NCBI RefSeq assembly: GCF_031323975.1
Contig: NZ_JAVIWS010000002.1
Coordinates: forward strand, 1 to 64,000
Origin: Escherichia ruysiae
GTDB lineage: Bacteria > Pseudomonadota > Gammaproteobacteria > Enterobacterales > Enterobacteriaceae
Length of the DNA: 64,000 nt
Reading direction: 5' to 3'
Positions 16,748-24,120 of the stretch are shown piece by piece. Each line of letters opens with the position of its first letter. Within the stretch, counting starts at the first letter, position 1. Below the pieces are notes generated by a model. The model saw only the letters and a program-made list of their open reading frames with translations, was not told where the DNA came from and did no database searches. The translations under genes and the position numbers were made by a program.

Positions 16748-16965
16748 TTTGTCGCTCCTTCAGCTTTCTCTACTTTCGCTGCCATGATTTCCAGCTTTTG
16801 TGCTGCCGATACCGCTAACCTGTGAAATTCTTCATCTGTTTCAACTGGAATTGGTACAAACCTGACACCAATTTGAGCAAGGCTATGCGCCATTTCGAGA
16901 CTTGCTCTTAACTCTGCTGGGGATGCTTTATTCAGGCCGACTTCCTCACAAATAACTGATTGCAT
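16744..16965 (-). CDS. DUF1382-like small protein
   Basis: A 73-residue protein containing PAELRASLEMAHSLAQIGVR and FVPIPVETDEEFHRLA, the pattern I associate with the DUF1382 family of lambdoid phages. Function unknown. AGGG precedes the ATG by seven bases, and the stop overlaps the next gene. Confidence 0.65.
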   Translation of the reverse strand: MQSVICEEVGLNKASPAELRASLEMAHSLAQIGVRFVPIPVETDEEFHRLAVSAAQKLEIMAAKVEKAEGATK

Positions 16966-16974
16966 ACGCTCGCC

Positions 16975-17700
16975 CTACTGAATACGCTCAAACTCGATTA
17001 CCCAAACCCAGGGATTAGCACTCCAGCTTTCTTCGCCGTAGATGGACTCCCACAGACGCTGGAACGCAACCTTTGCCATTGCGAAGTCCCCATTGGGAGT
17101 AAGGAATGTTCCCGGGTAATCAGGAAGCAAACTTCCAGCAGGCGGAACGCCCTCAGCCCCTGCATCGCATTCGCTGATATCGTTCAACCGCTCAACGCGC
17201 ACGTTGGTAATTTCCAACAGAATGCGTGATGCCCATCGCGGCATGTGAATTGATGGACGCCACCCACCATCAAACTTTTCATTCACAGTGTGAGGTTTCC
17301 AGTCGGCATCATCGGGTATCGACCATAAGCCGTAATCACCAGGCTTTTGCTCACAACTGGCCCGATAAATCCTTGCTGCGCTCTTCTCATCGCCACGACA
17401 AAGGTTGTCGTTCCAGTCCACACTGCAACCATCCTCATTGCCTAATATCGCCCATGTTTCACGAACCCAAATTCGATCGCCGACGATACCAAAGGGGCAA
17501 TTGAAAACACTGCTTACACCATCAGCCCCGTACCACTGAAAACCTGCACCAATTTTTCTAACCATCACTGGTGCTTCTGGACCAACTTCCGCAGGCTGAT
17601 TTTTCATTATCCGCCGCGTCTGCGTTTTCCTTCCTTCGAGGATGGCCCGGACCATCTCATCGTTGAAAATCATGCCGCGCTCTTTCACTTCGCCTTTCAT
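16975..17700 (-). CDS. ASCH-like accessory protein
   Basis: A 241-residue protein. The segment MIFNDEMVRAILEGRKTQTR near the start and the central GDRIWVRETWAI are typical of a widespread prophage family with an ASCH-like (PUA-related) fold, which suggests RNA or nucleotide binding. The C-terminal FQRLWESIYGEESWSANPWV is also family-typical. The ATG at 17700 has GGGGG upstream; a second ATG nine codons in is possible. It is the first large gene of the accessory operon. Confidence 0.7.
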   Translation of the reverse strand: MKGEVKERGMIFNDEMVRAILEGRKTQTRRIMKNQPAEVGPEAPVMVRKIGAGFQWYGADGVSSVFNCPFGIVGDRIWVRETWAILGNEDGCSVDWNDNLCRGDEKSAARIYRASCEQKPGDYGLWSIPDDADWKPHTVNEKFDGGWRPSIHMPRWASRILLEITNVRVERLNDISECDAGAEGVPPAGSLLPDYPGTFLTPNGDFAMAKVAFQRLWESIYGEESWSANPWVWVIEFERIQ

Positions 17701-17709
17701 GCATCCCCC

Positions 17710-17796
17710 TTACCCATGCGCGACGATGCCGCCAAAAGTGATAGAGAACAGCCAGAAATAGATCGCGGCCATAATGATTTTGAATGCCGTGTTCAT
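17710..17796 (-). CDS. 28-residue membrane peptide
   Basis: MNTAFKIIMAAIYFWLFSIT followed by a short tail: one hydrophobic span. AGGAG lies eight bases before the ATG. It stops ten bases before the next gene. This is the first coding sequence behind the C1 operator at 17879-17895. Confidence 0.6.
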   Translation of the reverse strand: MNTAFKIIMAAIYFWLFSITFGGIVAHG

Positions 17797-17823
17797 ATTT
17801 TCAGCTCCTGTGATTGATTAGAT

Positions 17824-17850
17824 ACATGCCGCGCCTTGCGGCATGTTTTT
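17824..17850 (+). terminator. Hairpin with plus-strand U-run
   Basis: CATGCCGC-GCCTT-GCGGCATG is followed by TTTTTATTTT on the plus strand only. No plus-strand gene leads into it. On the minus strand it lies in the accessory-operon leader as a hairpin without a U-run. Confidence 0.55.
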
Positions 17851-17878
17851 ATTTTCACTTTCCCTGCTTTAAAAATCA

Positions 17879-17895
17879 AGATTTATTAGAGCAAT
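17879..17895 (-). promoter_or_regulatory. C1 operator of the accessory operon
   Basis: A 16 of 17 match on the minus strand. Overlapping TTGCTC and TAAAGC could be its -35 and -10. It overlaps the last base of pap and points into the 17.8-10.1 kb accessory operon, which is therefore probably silent in a lysogen. Confidence 0.85.
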
Positions 17896-18401
17896 TACTG
17901 CTGATGAAGAAGCGCATTTTCATACTCCCTGACCATTAACGTAAGCACGCCGTGTCTCCTGAAAACACGCGCCACTTCAATCTTATCTTCCAGCGCGAAC
18001 GCAATTTTACTTAGACCAATTTTCTTAAGGAGATCAATCTTTGCTGGGCCGTCATTTCTGTCATCAGTGGCAGGGCGCATAGATAGCAAAGGCTCAGCCC
18101 CGTTTGTTACGTACTTCCGCAGCCAAGCTCGTGTTTTATCCCTTGCGATCTCACAGCGCCCGGTTACAAACCAGACCGTGTAAACGTTAAATAACTGGCG
18201 CACAATATCAATAACTGGAGTTATGGGAGTATCAGTGTCACAGGCGAGATTAAACTCGTTCCAGTCCTTTGTTAATGCACCTTTACCTGGTGGCGGAAGC
18301 AAATGCAGTCTGTCTTCCGTTGCCTCCGATATTGTTCCATCAATATCGACTATGACGATATACGGACGTTCCTGGTGTGCGTGTTTATTGAAAATACTCA
18401 A
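17895..18401 (-). CDS. pap: HAD-family phosphatase (Pap)
   Basis: A 168-residue protein of the haloacid-dehalogenase fold. The nucleophile motif VIVDIDGTI is at about residues 16-24, motif II VWFVTGRCE near 78, and the acidic motif FALEDKIEVA near 135. The layout resembles the 3'-phosphatase half of T4 polynucleotide kinase. The start is a TTG at 18401 with GGAGG four bases before it. P1 has a putative acid phosphatase, pap, at this place in the gene order. The substrate is unknown. Confidence 0.75.
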   Translation of the reverse strand: MSIFNKHAHQERPYIVIVDIDGTISEATEDRLHLLPPPGKGALTKDWNEFNLACDTDTPITPVIDIVRQLFNVYTVWFVTGRCEIARDKTRAWLRKYVTNGAEPLLSMRPATDDRNDGPAKIDLLKKIGLSKIAFALEDKIEVARVFRRHGVLTLMVREYENALLHQQ

Positions 18402-18474
18402 ATGCCCTCCTCATTGGACGAAAAAAATGCTGGTGGGACGCACTCCACCAGCATTAAAAGTGACACTGTAACTA

Positions 18475-19737
18475 TCAGCGAACGTAAATAGTGCCGCCGT
18501 TCTCTTTTTCCCATGCGTCGCTACGTGCATAGCAAACATCGAGAAGTCTTCTTGCCGCTGTTTCCTCTAAACCCAATTCGACAACCAACTGTTCATGACG
18601 GCGGGTAACCACATCAAACAACGTATGCAGCCCTTTAGTTGCCAGTTCATCAATGAATTCCGGTTCGAACGGTAGCTCTGCATCTGCCAACATAACCTCT
18701 TGCGCCCACTCGACACGGCGGACCAGTTCCGGGCGGCGGCTTTCCATCTCTTTACAGATCAATTCATGGAAGAACTCTACCCAACCTTCCGGCTGGAACT
18801 CGCGGAAAATGGCCAGCGGCTGGAAGTTTGGCATCAACCATTCGTTGATTCGGATATCAATGGCATAGCCCATGTCACAGCAGAACTGATAAGCAAAGTC
18901 CAGCTTAGAAACGATATAAGGGCGCTCGTTATTGAACTCTTTAGGCGATGAGATCCCATAAGCCAGGAGGCGCGGGAAGAAGGATATTTGCCCTAACGTC
19001 GGATGGAGTTTACTTGCAGGGAAACGGCGCTCAGTAATGCCATACATTTCCTTCTTGAGTGTCGCAAATTTGGCATTTTCATTAACCAGCTCGGTAACCT
19101 CTGCTTTTTTATTAGCAAATGCCACGCGCGCCTCACTTGCATCTTTAATGGCCTTTTTGAGCTGTTGGTTAAGGTCGGCGACCTGCTTACGCAGTTCCTG
19201 GCGCTCGCTTTTGGCTTTGTTATAGCGTTTCTCAAGGTTAAAAGGATCAAGTTTCATGATCTCTTTATATTGAGATTTTAGCGTTGAAATCTGTGAGTTC
19301 CGCAGCTCAACCATCGCAGTCATTTCATTGAGTTTTGTTTCCAACTCAATGCTTATACGTTCGGCATTATCAGCACGCTGGTTGGCGTCATGCGTCGCAT
19401 CGTCGATGGCGTCCTGTTGCTGGCGTTTCAAATGCTCAATTTGCAGCTGAAGCTCTTCAATTTCTTTCCCCTTCAGACCGAGATCCAGCTGCATATTTTC
19501 AGCTGCATCTACCAGGTCGTTATGGCTATCAGCTTCTGCGTTATAAACATCAATAAGCTGTGCGTGAAGCATCTCAGCTGACTGAACCGCATTATCAAAA
19601 AAACGTGCTGTGAGGTCATCACAACTAACGCGGCGTTGCGCGGCTCGGATGTTCTGAATAATGGCCGGGATACCGGCATTCAGGACGTCAGGGATAGATA
19701 CATTTTCGATTGATTGGTTTTGTGCTGAAGTGCTCAT
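18475..19737 (-). CDS. pmgS: PmgS, coiled-coil protein
   Basis: A 420-residue protein (MSTSAQNQSIENVSIPDVLN...). Residues ~75-245 are heptad-like and charged (KEIEELQLQIEHLKRQQQDA, NKAKSERQELRKQVADLNQQL), predicting a long coiled coil. A globular C-terminal half includes WLMPNFQPLAIFREFQPEGW. P1 pmg genes are putative morphogenesis genes; the name is from gene order. No enzymatic motif is seen. Confidence 0.7.
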   Translation of the reverse strand: MSTSAQNQSIENVSIPDVLNAGIPAIIQNIRAAQRRVSCDDLTARFFDNAVQSAEMLHAQLIDVYNAEADSHNDLVDAAENMQLDLGLKGKEIEELQLQIEHLKRQQQDAIDDATHDANQRADNAERISIELETKLNEMTAMVELRNSQISTLKSQYKEIMKLDPFNLEKRYNKAKSERQELRKQVADLNQQLKKAIKDASEARVAFANKKAEVTELVNENAKFATLKKEMYGITERRFPASKLHPTLGQISFFPRLLAYGISSPKEFNNERPYIVSKLDFAYQFCCDMGYAIDIRINEWLMPNFQPLAIFREFQPEGWVEFFHELICKEMESRRPELVRRVEWAQEVMLADAELPFEPEFIDELATKGLHTLFDVVTRRHEQLVVELGLEETAARRLLDVCYARSDAWEKENGGTIYVR

Positions 19738-19738
19738 T

Positions 19739-19957
19739 TCAAAGTTCCGTATTAGCTTGTGCTTCGGTCATTTTTCCTAAGTATGAAGGTGGAAGGACTA
19801 CGCAATTTGTATCCAGTCCCTCACCAATGGCAGCCTGTAAAATTCTGGCTAAGGTGAGTCTCTTGTTGCGATACCGGGTGATGACATGCCTGATATCGCC
19901 GGACGGTGTAACAAAGGCGATCAGCCAGTAGTGATATTTCCGTCGGAATGGCCACAT
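19739..19957 (-). CDS. pmgR: PmgR, small protein
   Basis: A 72-residue basic protein starting MWPFRRKYHYWLIAFVTPSG. It lies one base upstream of pmgS, so they share a transcript. A C1 operator sits 15 bp upstream of its start. No domain recognised; the name follows P1 gene order. Confidence 0.65.
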   Translation of the reverse strand: MWPFRRKYHYWLIAFVTPSGDIRHVITRYRNKRLTLARILQAAIGEGLDTNCVVLPPSYLGKMTEAQANTEL

Positions 19958-19971
19958 AGTGCACCTTATGG

Positions 19972-19988
19972 ATTGCTCTAATAAAAAA
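19972..19988 (+). promoter_or_regulatory. C1 operator upstream of pmgR
   Basis: A plus-strand match of 14 of 17 positions, with the ATTGCTCTAATAAA core intact, just upstream of pmgR-pmgS. Confidence 0.75.
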
Positions 19989-20013
19989 CGTGATGAGTGT
20001 ACATCACGTTTTA
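19984..20013. terminator. Bidirectional terminator between pmgQ and pmgR
   Basis: AAAACGTGATG and CATCACGTTTT form an 11-pair stem with a five-base loop, flanked by A- and T-runs in both directions. It lies between two C1 operators and separates the pmgQ transcript from pmgR-pmgS. Confidence 0.8.
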
Positions 20014-20020
20014 AAAATAT

Positions 20021-20037
20021 GGAATTATTAGAGCAAT
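20021..20037 (-). promoter_or_regulatory. C1 operator downstream of pmgQ
   Basis: A minus-strand match of 14 of 17 positions. With the site at 19972 it forms a facing pair around the terminator, driving or blocking pmgR-pmgS transcription. Confidence 0.75.
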
Positions 20038-20038
20038 A

Positions 20039-20740
20039 TTATTCTGATTCTTGCTCAAAAAACGCGCTAATGAGGGGAAGCCAATCCTCTGACACTTCGC
20101 GAGGTCGCGGTTTGCCGTGGAAAAAGATTATTCGGCAGTCCTTTGGTAATGCCCCATTCCCCCTGGAGTAACGCGCGCTTGCATATTTAGAACCAGGTTC
20201 CACAACATCGGCCTTGTAACTTACAAACCATCCCGGATACAGATCCTGAAATGCTGGTGTGTCATCGCCCATAACCTTCCGCAAGAACCCCTGATCACCC
20301 CAGCACTCAGTAGTAACACAACGAGCAATCCAACCTTCCGGATCTTGCCAGAATGCACTCCAGATGTGCGCTTTTACACTATTTGGTATCCACAGAGCAC
20401 CGCTGCCACGATATTGTGGATGGTAAAAATCCCTAAGCATGGTGAAGCTGGTTGGTGGATTCTCAAGAATTGGGCGTATATCACCGGCAATAACCGTGTC
20501 CAAATCCAGGTAGAAGAGATCATCGGTTATATCCGGTCGAAACAACTCGATTTTCGCCCACCAGCCACGGCACTTTTGCCACTGGTTGATTAATGGGACA
20601 ACCTTAACGCCTGGCACATGTAAACTCTTCAGGTCTGTCAGGCAAATAATTTCATAGCCTTTTGGCAGCTGATTAACCAGCCACTGCACATCGGAAGCGT
20701 TATAGTCGCCACCAGAGCGAAGAACTAAAGCAATCTTCAT
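20039..20740 (-). CDS. pmgQ: PmgQ, glycosyltransferase-like
   Basis: A 233-residue protein with a GT-A-like pattern: [20 protein letters not shown] at the start and the metal-binding DxD in [12 protein letters not shown] near residue 98. A later [10 protein letters not shown] segment (His near the C-terminus) is also typical of GT8-like transferases. A sugar-transfer role is inferred; target unknown. Its start overlaps the ppp stop by a few bases. Confidence 0.75.
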   Translation of the reverse strand: MKIALVLRSGGDYNASDVQWLVNQLPKGYEIICLTDLKSLHVPGVKVVPLINQWQKCRGWWAKIELFRPDITDDLFYLDLDTVIAGDIRPILENPPTSFTMLRDFYHPQYRGSGALWIPNSVKAHIWSAFWQDPEGWIARCVTTECWGDQGFLRKVMGDDTPAFQDLYPGWFVSYKADVVEPGSKYASARYSRGNGALPKDCRIIFFHGKPRPREVSEDWLPLISAFFEQESE

Positions 20741-21414
20741 GCTGCACCATCACCTTTCACTTTCATCAATGTCAGGTTTCCGCAAAATACGGCTCCAGTG
20801 TCGATATAATGCTGATTCCAGAATGTCTTCGGGCTTTTCACCGGGGTATGACCAAAGATAAAACGATCTGCTCCCGAAATTTCGCCACCAATATCATCCA
20901 TCGAATCACTGATACGCTCGCGCGCCCAGACAACATTGAAAAGCGGTACCTCCTTACCGAATTGATATTCATTATCCGGATAGTCGGCATGGGCTATAAC
21001 AATAGTTTCTCGCCCGGTGTTCAGCTCAATGATATAGGGCAGACGTCTTACCAGCTCCACCAGCGCCCTGGCTAATATTTCCTGATCAGTGTCGAGCATG
21101 AAGAACCATTGTCCGCCATTCATTAGCCAGTTATTCACGTTGCCATCGGGGCTTAACGCATCAATCATCAGCCGCTCATGGTTGCCCATGACCGCTCTGA
21201 ACCATGGCATCTGCAATAGCTCCAGACATTTAACATTTTCGGTGCCGCGATCGATAAGGTCGCCGACCGATATCAGTAAATCCTGCGCAGGGTCAAAATC
21301 CACACGATGGAGTTCGGACATCAGTCTGGTGTAGCAACCATGCAAATCACCAACAACCCAGACATTCCTGTATTTGGTACCGTCGATACGGTGATAAATT
21401 GTGGGTGCCATCAT
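20737..21414 (-). CDS. ppp: Ppp, serine/threonine protein phosphatase
   Basis: A member of the lambda-phosphatase-like metallophosphoesterases. All signature motifs are present: GDLHGCY, GDLIDRG and GNHER in the first 80 residues, then AHADYP and FGHTPV. I chose the ATG at 21414, which overlaps the pmgP stop (ATGA); an ATG at 21429 is also in frame. P1 ppp lies at the same place. It probably dephosphorylates protein substrates or small molecules during infection; the target is unknown. Confidence 0.92.
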   Translation of the reverse strand: MMAPTIYHRIDGTKYRNVWVVGDLHGCYTRLMSELHRVDFDPAQDLLISVGDLIDRGTENVKCLELLQMPWFRAVMGNHERLMIDALSPDGNVNNWLMNGGQWFFMLDTDQEILARALVELVRRLPYIIELNTGRETIVIAHADYPDNEYQFGKEVPLFNVVWARERISDSMDDIGGEISGADRFIFGHTPVKSPKTFWNQHYIDTGAVFCGNLTLMKVKGDGAA

Positions 21415-22037
21415 GTATTCTTCAGCCATTCTTTAAGAGTCATCTGCGGAATACCTCCCATTTTCCCGCATGAAACAACATCAATCTGTTCACGCGCAGA
21501 CTGGAATAACAAAGGCAGGTGACTTAGATTTTTTGGCGTGCCGCCGGAATGAACGCGTGGTTCTTGTGTAGCGTCCACGCCCACCAGGGCGACATGTTTG
21601 AATCCGATATGGAAAGCCAGGTTCAGAGCACCATATGCACTATTGCCGCTGGCAATTTCATTCACATCTTCGCAAAGACCGAAATGTGCGGACCAGCGCC
21701 ACGCCCACCACTCGGGAGAATTCGTATTTTTTGGCTCCGTGCCGCGCTCAGCCACACGACGGAAGCACAGAACGCCGTCTCTGACTTCACGTTCTTTAAC
21801 ATCAGGTAGCGCCATGCAATAATAAACACCACGGCGACGGCGCCCACGACCAACGCGCCGCATATTGTCTGGGGATGGATCAAGGGTGAAAAAATAAGAA
21901 GCGCGGTTAAGCCAGTCGATGGCCCCATTGACCGCTATAATCGGCACTCCGCGCGGCGCAACAAAGTTTGCGGCGCTTGGGCCACTGCCGACGATAATAA
22001 CGCGATCACTGCCTCTAAATTTATTCTTGGGAAACAT
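21411..22037 (-). CDS. pmgP: PmgP, GSGPS-motif protein
   Basis: A 208-residue protein with a Rossmann-like opening [13 protein letters not shown], then [20 protein letters not shown] and VALVGVDAT. The same series occurs in the neighbouring PmgO, so the two are paralogues. The pattern recalls the DUF115/MptE-like and sialyltransferase-like nucleotide-binding folds. A nucleotide-sugar role is possible but unproven. Its first 103 bases overlap pmgO. Confidence 0.7.
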   Translation of the reverse strand: MFPKNKFRGSDRVIIVGSGPSAANFVAPRGVPIIAVNGAIDWLNRASYFFTLDPSPDNMRRVGRGRRRRGVYYCMALPDVKEREVRDGVLCFRRVAERGTEPKNTNSPEWWAWRWSAHFGLCEDVNEIASGNSAYGALNLAFHIGFKHVALVGVDATQEPRVHSGGTPKNLSHLPLLFQSAREQIDVVSCGKMGGIPQMTLKEWLKNT

Positions 22038-22564
22038 TGAATTGCACTGCTCCTACTTGCATTCAAAATATGTAAATCTGCGTGTTTTTTGCGGGTATCC
22101 AGGAACTGCTGTTGCCATTTTGAAATAGACACCTGCGTTGGATTCCGTAGTGCTTGAGGGTGCGCGCCATGCCAATGAAGGCCATTTTGCAGAGAACAGT
22201 CATAGCCGACTAATACAACTACTTCAGCCCCCGATTCAGCCGCCAGACTGATAGCCTGCGCGCCGCTATTCACCCCTTCCGCCGGTCCACAATATCGCCT
22301 GTACTCCAACGAAAATGATTTCGCCGCCGCCAGGTTGGCTGTCACTTTGCGGAATCTCCCCCCCGGTATGGTGGATCCGTATTGCTTCCACCATGACAAA
22401 TCACCTGCGTATAAGGCATAAATTTCATCGAACATCTGCCAGGAATTGTTAACCGCGATGATTGAACAGCCAGTTTTTTCTATAGCAGCACAGTCCTCGC
22501 GAGTGAGTGATGGGCCGCTACCGATACAAAAAACAGTCCTAGTCGCCCTGGGTGGTATGTTCAT
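21935..22564 (-). CDS. pmgO: PmgO, GSGPS-motif protein
   Basis: A 209-residue paralogue of PmgP: TVFCIGSGPSLTREDC, then IIAVNNSW, YALYAGDLSWW and VVVLVGYDCSL. The start is uncertain. I use the ATG at 22564 because the conserved fold begins there, but the frame is open to an ATG at 22597, and neither has a strong ribosome site. It overlaps pmgN and pmgP heavily, a compact arrangement suggesting coupled translation. Confidence 0.68.
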   Translation of the reverse strand: MNIPPRATRTVFCIGSGPSLTREDCAAIEKTGCSIIAVNNSWQMFDEIYALYAGDLSWWKQYGSTIPGGRFRKVTANLAAAKSFSLEYRRYCGPAEGVNSGAQAISLAAESGAEVVVLVGYDCSLQNGLHWHGAHPQALRNPTQVSISKWQQQFLDTRKKHADLHILNASRSSAIQCFPRINLEAVIALLSSAVAQAPQTLLRRAECRL

Positions 22565-22694
22565 TCTCAGCTGCAAATTCAGCCTCCAGGCGAGCATTCA
22601 TTTCAGCGATTACCGGGTCCACTACAGCATCTGCTTCCTGTTCATTACGCGGCATGACCGATGCCAGCGATTCATAATTAACCTTGGATGACAC
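22539..22694 (-). CDS. pmgN: PmgN, short acidic protein
   Basis: A 51-residue protein beginning at a GTG (22694) with GGGAG seven bases upstream, which decides the start over an in-frame ATG at 22736. The C-terminal half is a charged helix (PVIAEMNARLEAEFAAENEH). No family recognised. The end overlaps pmgO. Confidence 0.6.
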   Translation of the reverse strand: MSSKVNYESLASVMPRNEQEADAVVDPVIAEMNARLEAEFAAENEHTTQGD

Positions 22695-22737
22695 GATTAT
22701 TCTCCCGATGTTAATGTTCGCTATCTCAAAGAGCACA

Positions 22738-22754
22738 CATGCACTAATTAATTT
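22738..22754 (+). promoter_or_regulatory. Candidate C1 operator upstream of pmgN
   Basis: A match of 13 of 17 positions, with the TGCACTAAT variant core seen also at 2353 and 23645. It lies between pmgM and pmgN. Confidence 0.5.
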
Positions 22755-22760
22755 ATTATT

Positions 22761-23339
22761 TTACGCAGCGTACAACCACTTATCGCCGTTCAATACATAC
22801 TCAATAGCCTCACCCTTTTTAAGGCTTATGTATTCCAGGATGGCGGTAATCGCTTGTTCTGCACCATACGCGAGAACCACGTAGTAACCTTCCTCTCTAA
22901 GCCTGCGCATCCAGGCGATCTGCTCTTTCGTCGGGGCTTTACCATTTGGTTCTTTAAGCTCAATTCGCATGCCGTGATAAATGCCACATGCTTTATCGAG
23001 ACTCATGTCCGGATAACCTTTTTTCAGCCCTTCCGCCTTCAATTTCCCGGCGGTTGCTTTTGAACGCTTCCCTCCGTTAGGTGTTGCATGCAACAGCTCA
23101 TAAATTTCAGGGTAATAGCGTTCGAAGTAATCAAAAATCAAAACCTGTTCGTAGTGCTCGCAATTTCCTACTCGCAGATCAGGATTTTTTGCCAGTGCTG
23201 CAAGCGCCTTCGCATGTGGCGAAACTTCTTTTACCGGGGCAAGTGATAAGAACGGATCCTTTTTGGGCTTTGGCTTAGCCCATCCTTTCTTTCTGCGCTT
23301 ACTGAAAGCCAGATACTCTTGCTCAGTAAAGCGCAACAT
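22761..23339 (-). CDS. pmgM: PmgM, VRR-NUC-type nuclease
   Basis: A 192-residue protein. The C-terminal half has the VRR-NUC pattern: KGYPDMSLD, then MRIELKEPNGKAPTKEQIAW and YYVVLAYGAEQAI. These supply the acidic and lysine residues of a PD-(D/E)XK-type nuclease active site (D in YPDM, E-x-K in ELK). A role in DNA processing or Holliday junction resolution during phage growth is plausible. The N-terminus is basic (KRRKKGWAKPKPKK). Confidence 0.82.
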   Translation of the reverse strand: MLRFTEQEYLAFSKRRKKGWAKPKPKKDPFLSLAPVKEVSPHAKALAALAKNPDLRVGNCEHYEQVLIFDYFERYYPEIYELLHATPNGGKRSKATAGKLKAEGLKKGYPDMSLDKACGIYHGMRIELKEPNGKAPTKEQIAWMRRLREEGYYVVLAYGAEQAITAILEYISLKKGEAIEYVLNGDKWLYAA

Positions 23340-23341
23340 AA

Positions 23342-23587
23342 TCAGTCAAACTCTGCCGGTCGCATGCCATATTTACGCTGTTTTGCTGCCTGCTCTTCCC
23401 TGTGCCATTGCGCACAATCAGCGTCACAATAGATGCCGGATTCAATCGGTTCATTGCAGTACCGACACTTCCCTGTAAATACCTGACTCACGACCTGTGC
23501 CTGCTTTCTGATGTTATCGATGGCCATGTCTTTGAGAGCTTCTAACTGATTCATGCTCAGCTCTGCATCATCAACACGTTCTGCCAA
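23342..23587 (-). CDS. pmgL: PmgL, four-cysteine zinc protein
   Basis: An 81-residue protein with CRYCNEPIESGIYCDADC, a C-x2-C...C-x3-C zinc-binding motif of the DksA/TraR or recombination-NinG type. The start is a TTG at 23587 with GAGGAAAC upstream. It ends two bases before pmgM, so the nuclease and the zinc protein are made together. Confidence 0.7.
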   Translation of the reverse strand: MAERVDDAELSMNQLEALKDMAIDNIRKQAQVVSQVFTGKCRYCNEPIESGIYCDADCAQWHREEQAAKQRKYGMRPAEFD

Positions 23588-23644
23588 TTTTGTTTCCTCG
23601 TGAAGAACCTACTTAAGGGCAGAATGATACATTTCACAACCAAA

Positions 23645-23661
23645 ATTGCACTAATAATTTT
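23645..23661 (+). promoter_or_regulatory. C1 operator upstream of the pmgL operon
   Basis: ATTGCACTAATAATTTT matches the consensus at 15 of 17 positions, with A at position 6. It lies between the divergent pmgL-ppp operon and the gene 26 late promoter. Confidence 0.68.
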
Positions 23662-23680
23662 CTTTTATTGAGTTAAATAT

Positions 23681-23704
23681 TCAACAAATGACTAGCGGTA
23701 GAAT
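23681..23704 (+). promoter_or_regulatory. Lpa-type late promoter of the gene 26-5 operon
   Basis: TCAACAAATGACT starts at 23681 and a TAGAAT -10 box at 23699, with no normal -35. The same 13-bp element stands exactly 18 bp before the -10 at two other late operons (43451 and 55979). This is what an Lpa-dependent late promoter should look like: activator site near -22 plus a -10 box. Confidence 0.72.
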
Positions 23705-23733
23705 CACCATCATCTATTTCTGGCAGGCTGACT

Positions 23734-24111
23734 ATGGCTACATCAATCACTACAACCCAAAGCACCCGGCAATATCCTCTGTCGCGGTATGACGACCGCA
23801 ACATAGCCGATCCAATACTCAGGGCAGAGCTACGCAAAGAGGTGATGCTTATGTGTGAATCGAACGACAAGAATCTGACGATTTATTACGTTCTTCCCGA
23901 TGAGCAATACCGCCCGGATTTGCTGGCTTACCGTATGTGGGGCATAGCAGAGCTACGCTGGGTAGTGACGCTCGCCGCTGGGCTTGAGGATGAATCTCAG
24001 GGCATGACTGTTGGCAAAAAATTAAAACTCCCACCTGCCACCTGGGTCCGCGAAATGATTCGCCATTTCCAATATGACGGCCAGGTAATAGGGACATTAT
24101 CCATTGCGTAA
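23734..24111 (+). CDS. 26: Gene 26, baseplate wedge protein
   Basis: A 125-residue protein, first gene of a late tail operon. The segment PDLLAYRMWGIAELRWVVTLAAG resembles baseplate proteins of the T4 gp53 type (LAYxxYG...WW). AGG lies six bases before the ATG. The gene number follows P1 order (26, 25, 7, 24, 6, 5). Confidence 0.72.
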   Translation: MATSITTTQSTRQYPLSRYDDRNIADPILRAELRKEVMLMCESNDKNLTIYYVLPDEQYRPDLLAYRMWGIAELRWVVTLAAGLEDESQGMTVGKKLKLPPATWVREMIRHFQYDGQVIGTLSIA

Positions 24112-24120
24112 GGGAATTGA

